Shown here piece by piece: positions 18,367-26,906 of a stretch of DNA of 64,000 nucleotides. The notes beneath the pieces are model-generated. The model did not search any database. It worked only from the letters and a program-made list of their open reading frames with translations, and was not told the origin of the DNA. This DNA is from Acidianus ambivalens (GTDB lineage Archaea; Thermoproteota; Thermoprotei_A; Sulfolobales; Sulfolobaceae). The translations under genes were made by a program, and so were the position numbers. Positions within the stretch are counted from its first letter, which is position 1, and every line of letters begins with the position of its first letter. Location of the stretch: contig NZ_CP045482.1 in the NCBI RefSeq assembly GCF_009729015.1, forward strand, positions 492,001 to 556,000, read 5' to 3'.

Positions 18367-18794
18367 TTAGGACTTATACGTTAAAGGCAGCAAAACATGG
18401 AAGTACAGTTTAACTAACCCGTGAGTATACATTATAGCGTCAACAAAGCTTTTATCATGTTCATGAACTTCTCTTATTACCTTATCCGTCCTATCCAATG
18501 TGCTCTCGCCACCTAAATGAACTTCCTTTTCATAATTCTCGACGTCTATTTTTAATAAATCCAAGTTGTTTAAATTTAAAGAATCTAAATTATCATTTTT
18601 ATTATCTTATATCCATTTGGTGAAACATGAGTTTCGTCAAAGTTAGTGCTAATAAAGACTTCACATTCTTTGTTACCTAAGGCTACATTGTATAATTTTA
18701 CATTATCGAATCTATAGTCAAGAACGTTAAGTGACAAGACCTTAAATGAATAAGGATTTGGCTCAAAAGAGTAAGGAAAAGGAAGAATTAACAT
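18367..18794 (-). pseudogene. Fragment of an FkbM-family methyltransferase
   Basis: Two frames carry FkbM pieces: FEPNPYSFKVLSLNV and NVKLYNVALGNKECEVFIS first, then LDLLKIDVENYEKEVHLGG. They join if one A is added to the A5 run near 18597-18601. Motif I (the glycine-rich SAM loop) and the N-terminal third are missing, so this is a real relic and not only a frameshift. Confidence 0.7.
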
Positions 18795-18878
18795 ATGCAG
18801 AAGGCTCTATTTATTATGTACTGTACGTTAGGAAAAGGTGACTTTAGGCTTTTAACTTTCCTTTCTCATATTTTCTTA

Positions 18879-19646
18879 ATGAAAATTAGTGTTGTAATTC
18901 CGACGCTTAACAGTGAGAAAACTATTGGAGCTACTGTTAAGTCAGCACTACAGTTTGCTAGTGAGGTTATAGTTGTTGACTCCTTTTCCACGGACAGAAC
19001 TGTGGAGATTGCTGAGAAAGAGGGAGCAAAAGTTTTCCAGGTGAAAGGTAGTAGGTTAATTGCAAGAATTGAAGGAGCAAAAATCGCAAAGGGCGACTAC
19101 GTAGTTAACCTGGATTCCGACATGTATTTTTCTGAGAACTTTAAGGGCTTTGAGGAGAAAGTTATTGCATTAGGAGAAATAACTGTAGGAAAAGGAATAG
19201 TCCATAAACTTATGAGAATTGATAGGGAAATAACTCACAGGAAATGGGCTGACAATCTGTCAGTAGATAATGGCGGTATAATTCCCAGAATGTATGATAG
19301 ACAGTTGCTTTTGAAGGCTTACGAGCAAATTCCTGAAAACCTTAGGAGTAAACTTAACGCCTTTGAGGACAGCGTAATTTATTATAACGTTATAAAGCTG
19401 TACAAAGATGGGAAAGTTCAGTTTATTCCTAATGCAGTTTACCACGTGGAGGACGACTCTCTGTGGAATTTTATGAGGAAGTGGTATAAATACGGGAAGA
19501 ACGCTAAGTTGTTGAGGGGAACTGAGTACGAGAGATTTATTTATGAGAGGAGGACTAGGCCAGGGTTAAGTTTAGGAGAGAAGGTGAAGTTACTTCCCTT
19601 GATGGTAATTAAGGGAGTTCCCTTTGCTTTAGGTTATTATCTATAA
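18879..19646 (+). CDS. Glycosyltransferase family 2
   Basis: 255 residues from ATG at 18879 (MKISVVIPTLNSEKTIGATV); the longer frame from 18795 adds an unsupported extension. GT-A fold motifs: VVIPTLNSE, VIVVDSFSTDRTVEIAEKEG, and DSD in YVVNLDSDMYF as the metal and nucleotide-sugar binding site. A C-terminal KWYKYGKNAKLLRG region is typical of this branch. It has no membrane anchor apart from a weakly hydrophobic tail (MVIKGVPFALGYYL). Likely adds a sugar to the surface glycan; it closes the glycan locus. Confidence 0.85.
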   Translation: MKISVVIPTLNSEKTIGATVKSALQFASEVIVVDSFSTDRTVEIAEKEGAKVFQVKGSRLIARIEGAKIAKGDYVVNLDSDMYFSENFKGFEEKVIALGEITVGKGIVHKLMRIDREITHRKWADNLSVDNGGIIPRMYDRQLLLKAYEQIPENLRSKLNAFEDSVIYYNVIKLYKDGKVQFIPNAVYHVEDDSLWNFMRKWYKYGKNAKLLRGTEYERFIYERRTRPGLSLGEKVKLLPLMVIKGVPFALGYYL

Positions 19647-19735
19647 ATAGGGAACATATTCATTGAAGCAATAAGGTAAAAATACCTTTAATGCAAATCT
19701 TTATAACCATATTTCAAATAAAAGCGTTTTATTAC

Positions 19736-20350
19736 TTAACGTCTTCGTGTTGTAAGAATTTCTCTAATTGTTGATAAGCTTCCCCTAATTTCGTATATAT
19801 CCGTTAATTTTAGCATTGAAACAAAGAATGAACCAAAAATAATTGCCAAAGCTATAACTAATCCTACAGATAATTCTTTGACTGGGGCGTTTGTTAATAT
19901 TTTGATTACAGATAAAATTACACTATAAGTTATGATAATTATGGGTAATCCTAGAGAGACTATAATAATAACAGCTATAAAAATAATCATAAAAACAGTA
20001 ATGGGCGGTATTATATTTTCTCTTTCCATTATAATAAATACGTTATATCTTTTAATAAGTAAAACAATCAAATATGCAAATAAATCAATGGAGATTATAG
20101 CACTTAATTCCACATAATAATATAAAAGCTCTTCGATATTTATATTAGCAACTAATGGAATTAAGGCCAATATTGCTTGAATTACTGCAAAGATAGGTGT
20201 GGATATTGTAATTATCAGTTTATCATAGGCTACAGATTTCCTGATATTTATTTTGATTGTGTCTATATTATTTAAAATATTATTTAAAATAGTTTGAAAA
20301 TTATCGTTAAAATTGGGAAAATATTTTCTAATAATGTTAATAATTAGCCT
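19736..20350 (-). pseudogene. Membrane-protein frame without a clear start
   Basis: Open frame with no ATG or GTG start: the only usable start is a TTG at 20170, giving 144 residues, but coding-like sequence continues upstream to about 20350 (NFNDNFQTILNNILNNIDTI, then VAYDKLIITISTPIFAVIQA). Four to five hydrophobic helices and a basic end (REILTTRRR) are seen. Its 5' end meets a fragment of a DUF3800 gene, so recombination may have removed the true start. Family unknown. Confidence 0.4.
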
Positions 20351-20540
20351 TTAGCTCACTGATATTATTCCTTATATTATCAAGCTCTCTGTCAGTAGTT
20401 ATAGTAGAAGTAACAATAAATGGATAAGGCTTGTTCGTTTTTTGTTAAGTTCTTTGAAAGTTCCCTTACCGTTTTCATCAATAAAAACAATCAGCATAAA
20501 AATTATATGAACAAGAGAGTTTTTAAATATTTTACTAGGC
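20338..20540 (-). pseudogene. 5' fragment of a second DUF3800 gene
   Basis: The stretch matches the first about 65 codons of the DUF3800 gene at 27254-28093 (VHIIFMLIVFIDENGKGTFKE is recognisable), including the same strand. It shifts frame in the run of A bases after KEL. The rest of the gene is absent; the membrane-protein frame follows. A partial duplication. Confidence 0.7.
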
Positions 20541-20772
20541 ACTTCTATAGGATTAATTACAAGTCATTTAATAAATTCTGTAACCTCAAAAGAGGAGAAG
20601 GTAATAGAAGTGAATAATCCTTGTGAAAGAAGCCTAGCATATTTCAAGCAATAAGTGAATGGAATGAGTAACAATGATAATTCTAGATACGTAATTTCTT
20701 TATTCATTTTTCAGCAAGAAAAACATGTACCATAACAACGTGTAGAGCTAATTAATAAGATTTTTTAGAAGA

Positions 20773-20955
20773 TTTGGAAAGTCCATAATTTTCGAATATG
20801 TAATCGATGAACTAATTACTTTAATGATTAATAACCTTTTAGCTATACAGAAAGTCATTGATTCAATCTTACAAGACGTTGAAAAGAATATCTTTCAGAT
20901 AATTATTTTAGCCGATAGAGAAAATTCCCTTCATGACATAAATCAAATTGTTTAA
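20773..20955 (+). pseudogene. Possible PIN-domain relic
   Basis: One frame reads FGKSIIFEYVIDELITLMIN and then continues to ADRENSLHDINQIV and a TAA. The YVIDELITLMI helix and the DRENSLHD segment resemble the second and third blocks of PIN ribonucleases. No start or antitoxin is seen. Weak evidence. The remaining bases from 20541 to 21121 show no other gene. Confidence 0.3.
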
Positions 20956-21091
20956 GAAGATATTGGAAACTTATGTTCAACTAAATACGAAATCTACTAG
21001 CAAGAGAAGTGATATTGTAATTTCTCACGCTAATGAATAATGCTTAGAAACTTATTGGATTTCTACTGAGTCGTAGTAGTTACTAGTAAAA

Positions 21092-21099
21092 TTTATATA
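21092..21099 (+). promoter_or_regulatory. TATA box of the vapB gene
   Basis: TTTATATA centred about 26 bases before the ATG at 21122, as expected for a leaderless archaeal transcript of the toxin-antitoxin pair. Confidence 0.6.
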
Positions 21100-21121
21100 T
21101 TAGTAATTCTCACTCTTTACT

Positions 21122-21349
21122 ATGAAAGTAAAGGTTACTAGAAACTTTCAAGTTACTATCCCCTCAGAGATAAGGGAAAAATTAGGTATAAAAGAAGGGA
21201 ACTACGTTGAAGTAACTTTGGATGAAAGTAATGGAGCTATAATAATTAAGCCGTATAAAAGAAAGTGGACTACAATAAGATTGAATAGAAAAGTGGATCA
21301 AGAGGATATAGATAAGGCAGTTGAGGAGGCACTAAATGATAGTAGTTGA
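21122..21349 (+). CDS. vapB: AbrB/SpoVT-type antitoxin
   Basis: 75 residues. The N-terminal half is a swapped-hairpin AbrB domain: KVTRNFQVTIPSEIREKLGI, then GNYVEVTLDESNGAIIIKP. The C-terminal charged tail (residues 50-75) would wrap the toxin. The domain binds its own promoter and the tail neutralises the PIN toxin encoded next; the genes overlap by 14 bases. No defect is visible. Confidence 0.85.
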   Translation: MKVKVTRNFQVTIPSEIREKLGIKEGNYVEVTLDESNGAIIIKPYKRKWTTIRLNRKVDQEDIDKAVEEALNDSS

Positions 21350-21725
21350 TACGAACATATTGGTTTATTCAACTTTTGAAGATTCCGAGAACCATTCTGA
21401 AGCTCTAGAAATTATAGAAAAAGAGGACGTTAAAATTCCGCAGATAGTCGTTTATGAGTTTTTATGGGTTTTAGCTAAACTTGCATCAGATGTTTCCTTA
21501 ATAAAAACTAAGATTGAAGAGTTAAGAGAGTTTGAAATTATATACGAAAACCCGGAAACCATACTTAATGGCGTAAAAATGTTAAAGGAAGACGGTAAAC
21601 CTTTAAAGATGTTAAATGATTACGTTATTCTAGCCTTAGCTAAGGAATTAAAAGGAGATTTAGCAACCTATGATGAAAAATTAAGGAAAATTGCTGAAAA
21701 ACATGGTGTAAGAACAATTCCTTAA
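21336..21725 (+). CDS. vapC: VapC-type PIN-domain ribonuclease toxin
   Basis: 129 residues. PIN-fold landmarks: MIVVDTNILVYSTFEDSENH with Asp5, the acidic helix VVYEFLWVLAKLA with Glu41, LNDYVILALAKEL with the central Asp, and LATYDEKLRKIAEKHGV with a final Asp. All four active-site acids appear present, so this toxin could be active, cleaving RNA until bound by the upstream antitoxin. It overlaps vapB by 14 bases, so the two are translationally coupled. It is the only pair in the window that looks fully functional. Confidence 0.85.
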   Translation: MIVVDTNILVYSTFEDSENHSEALEIIEKEDVKIPQIVVYEFLWVLAKLASDVSLIKTKIEELREFEIIYENPETILNGVKMLKEDGKPLKMLNDYVILALAKELKGDLATYDEKLRKIAEKHGVRTIP

Positions 21726-21873
21726 GGATAAAGCGGAGATGGCAATCCTCAAATAACTCTTAGATAATATTAAGATTTAATTGTTTACTAGCTAACATCT
21801 AATGCTAAAGTGGATAAAGTTATAGGACATGTAACGATATCAAGAATAATAGTAATTTAATTTATGAGCTATT

Positions 21874-21980
21874 AAATTTCCTTAGGTTCTAGACTTTCTT
21901 CAGCATAAGTTCTGAATTAGACGTTAAATTAGAAGTTTAATGTAGTTTCTTAGGAAAAATTGAACAGATCACAAAGCAGC
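21874..21980 (-). repeat. Dispersed about 105-bp repeat, copy 2
   Basis: Diverged copy of 889-993. The minus-strand frame keeps YAEES and LEPKEI but has stops on both sides, so it no longer codes for the 36-residue peptide. The remainder of the 21726-22030 gap holds nothing I recognise. Confidence 0.55.
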
Positions 21981-22030
21981 AATAAGGGATATGATTTCAA
22001 AGAAGATTGAACTAATAATATTTTATATAA

Positions 22031-22243
22031 TTACCTAAAATCTTTGTATAGTTCTGAGGCAGCAAAAGCGAGCGGATATAAAGGTATTAAAGTAGAGTTT
22101 AGAATAATTGCTTTGCCATTGAGTACTTTATTATAGCTTATTATTACTTCCAATCTTTTCTTTTCTTCTTCGCTTAATTCTTTTCTTATTAACTCTAGAA
22201 GTATCTGAACGTAAGAGTACCTTTTTACTTCAGCTATCATCAT
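22031..22243 (-). CDS. Small hypothetical protein in an HTH-linked pair
   Basis: 70 residues, with ELIRKELSEEEKKRLEVIIS in the first half and a mildly hydrophobic second half (LIPLYPLAFAASELYKDFR). Its ATG overlaps the stop of the preceding helix-turn-helix frame by 14 bases, a layout typical of coupled two-gene units such as toxin-antitoxin pairs. No family was recognised, so a toxin role is only suggested by context. Confidence 0.5.
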   Translation of the reverse strand: MMIAEVKRYSYVQILLELIRKELSEEEKKRLEVIISYNKVLNGKAIILNSTLIPLYPLAFAASELYKDFR

Positions 22244-22475
22244 TAGCCCTTCTTTTTTTATTTAGAACGAAAGAGATGAGTTTTTCTTTGGTTTCTCTGC
22301 TAATTTCTCCTACTTTTCCTTTCTTCCAATTATATATCGTTTTCCTACTTATTCCGCATTCTCTTTCTAATTCACTATCGCTCTCCTTAAGTTCTCCTAG
22401 GAGGTTAAGTATTTCAGAATCACTTAAAGAGACTGAAAGAACTTTGCGAGTACTTGTTCTTCTGCTATGTGTAAC
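22230..22475 (-). pseudogene. Helix-turn-helix protein lacking a start codon
   Basis: The frame reads RKVLSVSLSDSEILNLLGEL, then SDSELERECGISRKTIYNWKKGKVGEIS and a basic end KKRRANDDS. The middle is a clear helix-turn-helix (a GISRKTIYNW recognition helix). Between the upstream TAA (22476-22478) and the domain there is no ATG, GTG or TTG, so the native start has been lost or shifted. The downstream 70-codon gene overlaps its end by 14 bases. Confidence 0.5.
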
Positions 22476-22664
22476 TTATTACACACTTAATCTAATAAGA
22501 CAATAATAATGTACTGGCTTTAATACAAGAGTGTTTATAATATAAGAAGATTAGGAACTTCGTTAATATCTCTTTGTAACAAACTCTATTGGGCTTTACA
22601 TTAAATTACTTAACTAATAAAGTATATGGAATTTTTTACTGTAAATATATCATAATTATATCAT

Positions 22665-23489
22665 TTAAGAGTATTTAATTAATACACTTTTGTTATTTTC
22701 TTCCTTAATTATTTCGAAATACACTATGTTCTCCCATGGTATATAAACTTCGCTTTTTTCCGTATCTATAACTAGATCGTCCTTAACATCCTTAACTTTA
22801 CCCTCTATGTCGTCCTTATTTGTATGTACTCTAATTCTTGGTCTGATACCAGATTTTAGAAAAATTGCTGATTCGAAATCTTCTCTATAGCGTAATTTTG
22901 GTAGAAAAATTCTACTTATCTGCAGTATTATTATTATAAAAATTTCTAAAATTATTATTATCTCAAGCAACACTTCATTTGAATAGAGTTTATATTTAAT
23001 AATTTCAAAAATAGTGAAAAATATAGAATATATTATTAATTGTACAAAATAAGGATCGAAGTAAAGCCATGATTTATTTACAATTATATAAGTATTTTTG
23101 TTAAATATACTAAATAATATTCTAGTTACCACTTCTCTAAATGCAAAGTCGTCAAACAAAATGTAAAAGGGAGCATAAATTAACGGGAAGATGAGGGCAA
23201 GGTAAGAGAAATATGGTAATATAAAATCAGAAAATATGAAGAAATATAGAAGTAATTCTGCTTCTCTTACGGCATACATTGCCTCATATAGGGATAATAG
23301 ATTCATCTTTTTATTCTCTTCTAGAGGAATTTCAATATGACGAAATAACGCCCTTAAGATTCTTACTCTACTTATACCAGTCACATATCGCCTTATGTAT
23401 ACTGCTGTTATGAGGGATATAGTACCTGAAATTATTGCGGAAATTATGTATGGCAAGAAATCTACATACACCGAAGATTCCGAGCTCAT
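22665..23489 (-). CDS. Membrane protein with C-terminal beta domain
   Basis: 274 residues. Hydrophobic helices lie at about 12-32, 80-112 (two), 150-165 and 170-195. A soluble C-terminal domain of about 65 residues alternates strands and turns (IRVHTNKDDIEGKVKDVKDD, then EVYIPWENIVYFEIIKEE), reminiscent of small Sm-like or other beta-barrel regulatory domains. No family name can be given. It is a single gene flanked by relics. Confidence 0.6.
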   Translation of the reverse strand: MSSESSVYVDFLPYIISAIISGTISLITAVYIRRYVTGISRVRILRALFRHIEIPLEENKKMNLLSLYEAMYAVREAELLLYFFIFSDFILPYFSYLALIFPLIYAPFYILFDDFAFREVVTRILFSIFNKNTYIIVNKSWLYFDPYFVQLIIYSIFFTIFEIIKYKLYSNEVLLEIIIILEIFIIIILQISRIFLPKLRYREDFESAIFLKSGIRPRIRVHTNKDDIEGKVKDVKDDLVIDTEKSEVYIPWENIVYFEIIKEENNKSVLIKYS

Positions 23490-23560
23490 ATTACTACAAT
23501 CTTATCGTAATGCTAAAAAAATATGGAAAAATAGAGTGCAAAAGCGGGTAACAATTCGTA

Positions 23561-23820
23561 GTGAGCTATAAAAAGATCTCACTCTTCTTAATTCCTCAAA
23601 CAACTCTCCGTGGACTTTTTCTTGTAATCATTACTTCTCTGTTTTTAACAAAAATAAGACGAAATACAATGCCTTTATTATACGAAGGCTATGAGGGAAT
23701 CGGAGAGTGCAAATTCATTGAGGCAGTAGCTCTGATCACTTAAACTCTCCTAAGCTATTAAAAGATGTTTTGAGAAAGGAGATCATATTCCATGCTCGCG
23801 AGGCTTTCGTTGCTTTTTAA
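23561..23820 (+). pseudogene. Possible relic of a soluble protein (two frames)
   Basis: One frame carries PLLYEGYEGIGECKFIEAVA and the next carries SSSDHLNSPKLLKDVLRKEI followed by IFHAREAFVAF. The two look like consecutive parts of one protein broken by a frameshift around 23735. The second part faintly recalls C-terminal segments of archaeal nucleotidyltransferase-like proteins. The family is uncertain. Confidence 0.25.
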
Positions 23821-24248
23821 AGGATGCTCTAACTTCTTTGAAAATCACAACGTCTATTGACTAATTATATAAAGGAATTATTCACGCCAAATGTGTGGTG
23901 TATCCCTTAATTTTATTCCCTGCAGAAGAGACAATACTAAACTTCAAAATATATTACGAGAAGTTTTCTTCCGCAGTATGCTTTAAAATCTGGTCTTTCT
24001 TTACAAACTTCTGAATTGCGTTTTCACTCAATCTCATTGTTTCTGCATATGTAGAATTTGTTTAAGCTTAGTATGATAATTTTCATAATAATCTAATAAA
24101 GATGGATTTTTCATGTTATTATGAATAGAGAGCTTGCACTTAAATGGATTGTTTGGACGAATTATTTTTATGAAAGTCTCATCAATATCGAAACTCTTTT
24201 TACATGGGTTAGGAATATAAAATAGAAATAACGCATAACCTAACTCCT
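23821..24248. other. Intergenic, no gene recognised
   Basis: About 430 AT-rich bases. A minus-strand frame at 24034-24264 opens without a good start and lies antisense to the more protein-like plus frame at 24249-24413, so it is not called. No repeat or RNA was seen. Confidence 0.4.
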
Positions 24249-24413
24249 GTGGATAAGGAGGCAAAGATTGTTTATTTGAGCGATTGCAGCTTAGTGAGAC
24301 GTGTGGATTACATTATCCTTTCATTGACTCTGATTAACGGCTTAGGTGAGGAAATTATTCCAGTATGCGGGGAGTTCACAATGGATAAATACAAGGAGCA
24401 CCTCTCGCAATAA
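24249..24413 (+). CDS. Small ORF before a PIN-toxin relic
   Basis: 54 codons from GTG: VDKEAKIVYLSDCSLVRRVD, then YIILSLTLINGLGEEIIPVC and GEFTMDKYKEHLSQ. The composition is protein-like and a PIN-toxin pseudogene starts 23 bases after its stop, so it may be the matching antitoxin or its remnant. Coding-like sequence continues upstream of the GTG as far as a TAG. No family recognised. Confidence 0.4.
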   Translation: MDKEAKIVYLSDCSLVRRVDYIILSLTLINGLGEEIIPVCGEFTMDKYKEHLSQ

Positions 24414-24436
24414 CTGTACTGGCTTTCTAAGTAGTG

Positions 24437-24840
24437 ATGAAAGTACTAGTTGATACCAATATAATTATAGAAAAAGAAATAAACTATTTAACTTACTTGG
24501 GGGCTATGATCCAGTATATTCAGACCTTGTTGTTGCAGAAGTGATGAAGGTAATAAGGAAAAATGCACTTGAAGCTATGAAGAAAAATAAACGGGAAGTA
24601 GCCAATAAATATTTCGCGTTTGGTCGAGAATTTTTGAAGATGTGATATCGGCAAAATGTTCAATTAGAATATCCGAACATAAAGGATTTTGTTGAGGCAT
24701 TTGAAGTGATGAAAGATAAAGACGTAGACGCTGTTGATGAAGTTCTTGCTGTAATTGCTAAAAGGCAAGGAGTTAATGTTCTATCTAACGATAAGGATTG
24801 GGATAGGCTAAAGGATTACGCAAAGCGTGTAAACATATAA
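24437..24840 (+). pseudogene. Broken VapC-type PIN toxin
   Basis: Starts well with MKVLVDTNIIIEKEIN, then shifts at a run of five G (about 24499-24503): adding one G gives GGYDPVYSDLVVAEVMKVI. A TGA follows FLKM, and the same frame resumes with YRQNVQLEYPNIKDFVEAFE, VDAVDEVLAVIAKRQGVNVL and SNDKDWDRLKDYAKRVNI. The fold and acidic residues remain readable, but two defects make it non-functional. Confidence 0.75.
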
Positions 24841-25114
24841 TAACATATGTAGGGCAAGATAACCGTCAATAACTATTTTATTTGAAAATAATAACTCTTT
24901 TATCTCTTTAGTTACAAAAATTTGTATGAAATTAATAAAGTTATCTGTACTAGTATGGTTTATATAATATTAATAATTCTTGCCTTTTAATTCTCGTAAT
25001 TGCTGTGAAATTTGCAGTGTGAAAATTCAAGGTATAGCGTCTCTATCATTTGGTATTAATTAGATTACTTAATCAAATATCATTTAGATATCCATGACTC
25101 TAAATAAGCGATGA

Positions 25115-25576
25115 CTAGTTGGCAAGCATTTTTTCGCTTTCTTCAAGCATTTTTCTTACCTTTTCTACTCTAGGTATGATGTCATTTATTGTAAGCTTTG
25201 CCTCATGAAAACCCCATACGTGAAGCGAGTATCCAGCGTCCCAGCCTGACAATACCCAGTCTCCCAATTTCTGAGAGAGCTTACTAGAAGCCGACACGAG
25301 GAGGTAAGTATACCATCTGCCTTCCTTCAAGGTTTTTTGATATTCTTCAAGGTTAAACTTCTCAGACAAAGCCTTAATTAGCTCTTCCGCAACTTTATAA
25401 GCCTTTTCAGAAGCTTGAACTGGGTCGTTCTTCTTTAAGTACTCCTCGCATTCTTTCATATACTTTTTAGCTAGATCAAGCCTAAGCTTTATCTCCTCTT
25501 TAGGATCATTCTTGCTTATCAGTACGTCTTCAACGTTAATTCCTATATCTTCGGCCTTCTTTATTAGCTCCTCCAT
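25115..25576 (-). CDS. PaREP1-family protein
   Basis: 153 residues, all helical. It matches the PaREP1 pattern: MEELIKKAEDIGINVEDVLI, then RLDLAKKYMKECEEYLKKND, PVQASEKAYKVAEELIKAL and WVLSGWDAGYSLHVWGFHEA. PaREP1 proteins are frequent in Sulfolobales and Thermoproteales, HEPN-like in fold, and of unproved function. The gene is complete with ATG at 25576. Gaps on both sides (24841-25114 and 25577-25802) contain no recognised feature. Confidence 0.85.
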   Translation of the reverse strand: MEELIKKAEDIGINVEDVLISKNDPKEEIKLRLDLAKKYMKECEEYLKKNDPVQASEKAYKVAEELIKALSEKFNLEEYQKTLKEGRWYTYLLVSASSKLSQKLGDWVLSGWDAGYSLHVWGFHEAKLTINDIIPRVEKVRKMLEESEKMLAN

Positions 25577-25802
25577 ATGTGAGAATTGTGATGGATAATT
25601 AATAAATTATTTTAGTTTGAAACTCTCGCGTGATGATTCAATTATTTAACTATTAATTAAATATTTTGTGTAAAATAAATGAGTTTACTCTTAGAAATTT
25701 ATGCAAACTGCTAGTTAAGTAGTTAATAGAGCTTGTATTTAATTTGTTAACGGCAACATTAGGCTCATAACAAATTAATACCTAGAGTACATAATAGGAA
25801 TT

Positions 25803-26069
25803 ATGGAAGAGTGGGGATTTAGTCAGTCCGGTTCTCAGATTTCCACGAATTTTCAGTCCTTATCCTTCTCTAGCGCTCCTTTTCAAGTGCTAGTAGATAA
25901 TGATTTTGGTAATCTTATAGTTGAATTCAAGAGAAGTGTTGAGAAAAGCTTTGAAGGTGAGGCTTTTGTCACTATTGGAGTCGACAAGAACGGTAGGATA
26001 TCTTACATCTCAATAGAACCGTTAGATAAAGATCTAAAAGAAGGTATAAAGGGAATTAAAAGTGAGTGA
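25803..26069 (+). CDS. Module gene A, copy 1 (DUF2283-like)
   Basis: 88 residues. The second half VLVDNDFGNLIVEFKRS and FVTIGVDKNGRISYISIEP resembles the small beta-sheet DUF2283 fold. A homologue stands at 36039-36251 (IIVDNDSGIFIKFSQL and DKDGRISAIDIEY). Each copy is followed by a homologous second and third gene. It overlaps gene B by 8 bases, so they are cotranslated. Role unknown. Confidence 0.65.
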   Translation: MEEWGFSQSGSQISTNFQSLSFSSAPFQVLVDNDFGNLIVEFKRSVEKSFEGEAFVTIGVDKNGRISYISIEPLDKDLKEGIKGIKSE

Positions 26070-26451
26070 AGTCCTAAACTATACCTTACAAGAAATTCAA
26101 GAAGGGAAGTACAAGATAGAAACCGATGAAGAAAACTTAGAGTTAATTCTTCACCCTGTTTTGCTCAAAGTGTTCAAGAAGGACGACAAATACTCTTTCG
26201 TGGTTCAGAACATTATATCTGTGAATACTGATAAGCCAAGATTTGGCCCTCTTTGCTCTAGTAACACTTTAAATTCCAGACCGGCTAAGATTAGGAAGAT
26301 TGAGGTTTTAAACGAGCCTAAGATTGTGTTGAAAATAGATGAGAAAATTTTCAACATTATAATAAAAGTAACTAATATTTCAATTTATCCAGATTATAGG
26401 GACTCATTTGGCTCACCATGCGTGATGGTTTCAACGGTGGTTTTATATTAA
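26062..26451 (+). CDS. Module gene B, copy 1 (unknown)
   Basis: 129 residues, soluble and probably all-beta. Homologous to 36254-36661: both carry V(N/D)TDKPR(F/L)G.LC in the middle and I(S/N)(I/V)Y.D.RD..G(S/N)PCV near the end, with two conserved cysteines (in LC and PCV) that might bind metal or form a disulfide. The alternating strand pattern and cysteines are what is seen; function is unknown. It overlaps the upstream gene A, and the damaged gene C frame begins inside its 3' end. Confidence 0.65.
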   Translation: MSEVLNYTLQEIQEGKYKIETDEENLELILHPVLLKVFKKDDKYSFVVQNIISVNTDKPRFGPLCSSNTLNSRPAKIRKIEVLNEPKIVLKIDEKIFNIIIKVTNISIYPDYRDSFGSPCVMVSTVVLY

Positions 26452-26737
26452 GTGCGAATTTACGAGACATGCTCAAGAAAGGTTAAAACTCAGGCTAGAA
26501 GAACTAAGCAAAAATTACGGGATAGAAATAGTAGGTGAAATTCGGAGAGTAATTGATGAGTTTTGTAAAGATGAGAAAGTATTTGCCAAAAAACTTAATG
26601 ATGAGGAAAGTTATTGTAAAAAATTAAGTTTTAATTGTTTATATCTTATCGTGGTTTTTGTCCAGTCTGATAATAAAAGAAGAATTATTACATTATTTCC
26701 TACTAATAAACCGTCAACAATTAAGAAATTTTGTTAA
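26426..26737 (+). pseudogene. Module gene C, copy 1, no start codon
   Basis: Open frame of 103 codons: WFYIKCEFTRHAQERLKLRL, then YGIEIVGEIRRVIDEFCKDE and LNCLYLIVVFVQSDNKRRII-like text to a TAA. It lacks any ATG, GTG or TTG at its beginning; at the matching place copy 2 has ATG. A one-base indel near 26423 would explain this. The I-(K/D)-CEF segment is shared with the second copy. Confidence 0.5.
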
Positions 26738-26764
26738 CTTTACCGAAAGACCGTAATATATATT

Positions 26765-26885
26765 TATTATCTAACATTGTAACTTAGGGGTTTGGACTTC
26801 ATAGGATTTCATATCAATTCTAGCCCTTGGGCTTTACCAGAGTAACTTCCGTTACCCTTCCACCCCTTAGCGGGATAACCCCAAA
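26765..26885 (-). mobile_element. Solo right end of an IS607-family element
   Basis: On the minus strand this reads like the last 115 bases of the IS607 element at 45.6-47.5 kb: GGGGTTATCCCGCTAA(A/G)GGG, then GGGTAACGG, ACTCTGGT(G/A)AAGCCCAAGGGCT, and the end (A/G)(C/T)CCAAACCCC. No transposase gene accompanies it. In TnpB systems the 3' end of the element encodes the guide (omega) RNA, so this solo end may be a non-autonomous copy or a stranded guide-RNA segment (inference). Confidence 0.75.
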
Positions 26886-26906
26886 CTTTCATGTATGCAT
26901 GTAAAT

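Noticed and set aside
24034..24264. 76-codon minus-strand frame
   Set aside because: Its start region is antisense to the more protein-like 24249-24413 ORF, and most of it has low-complexity, unlikely composition. Not excluded completely.
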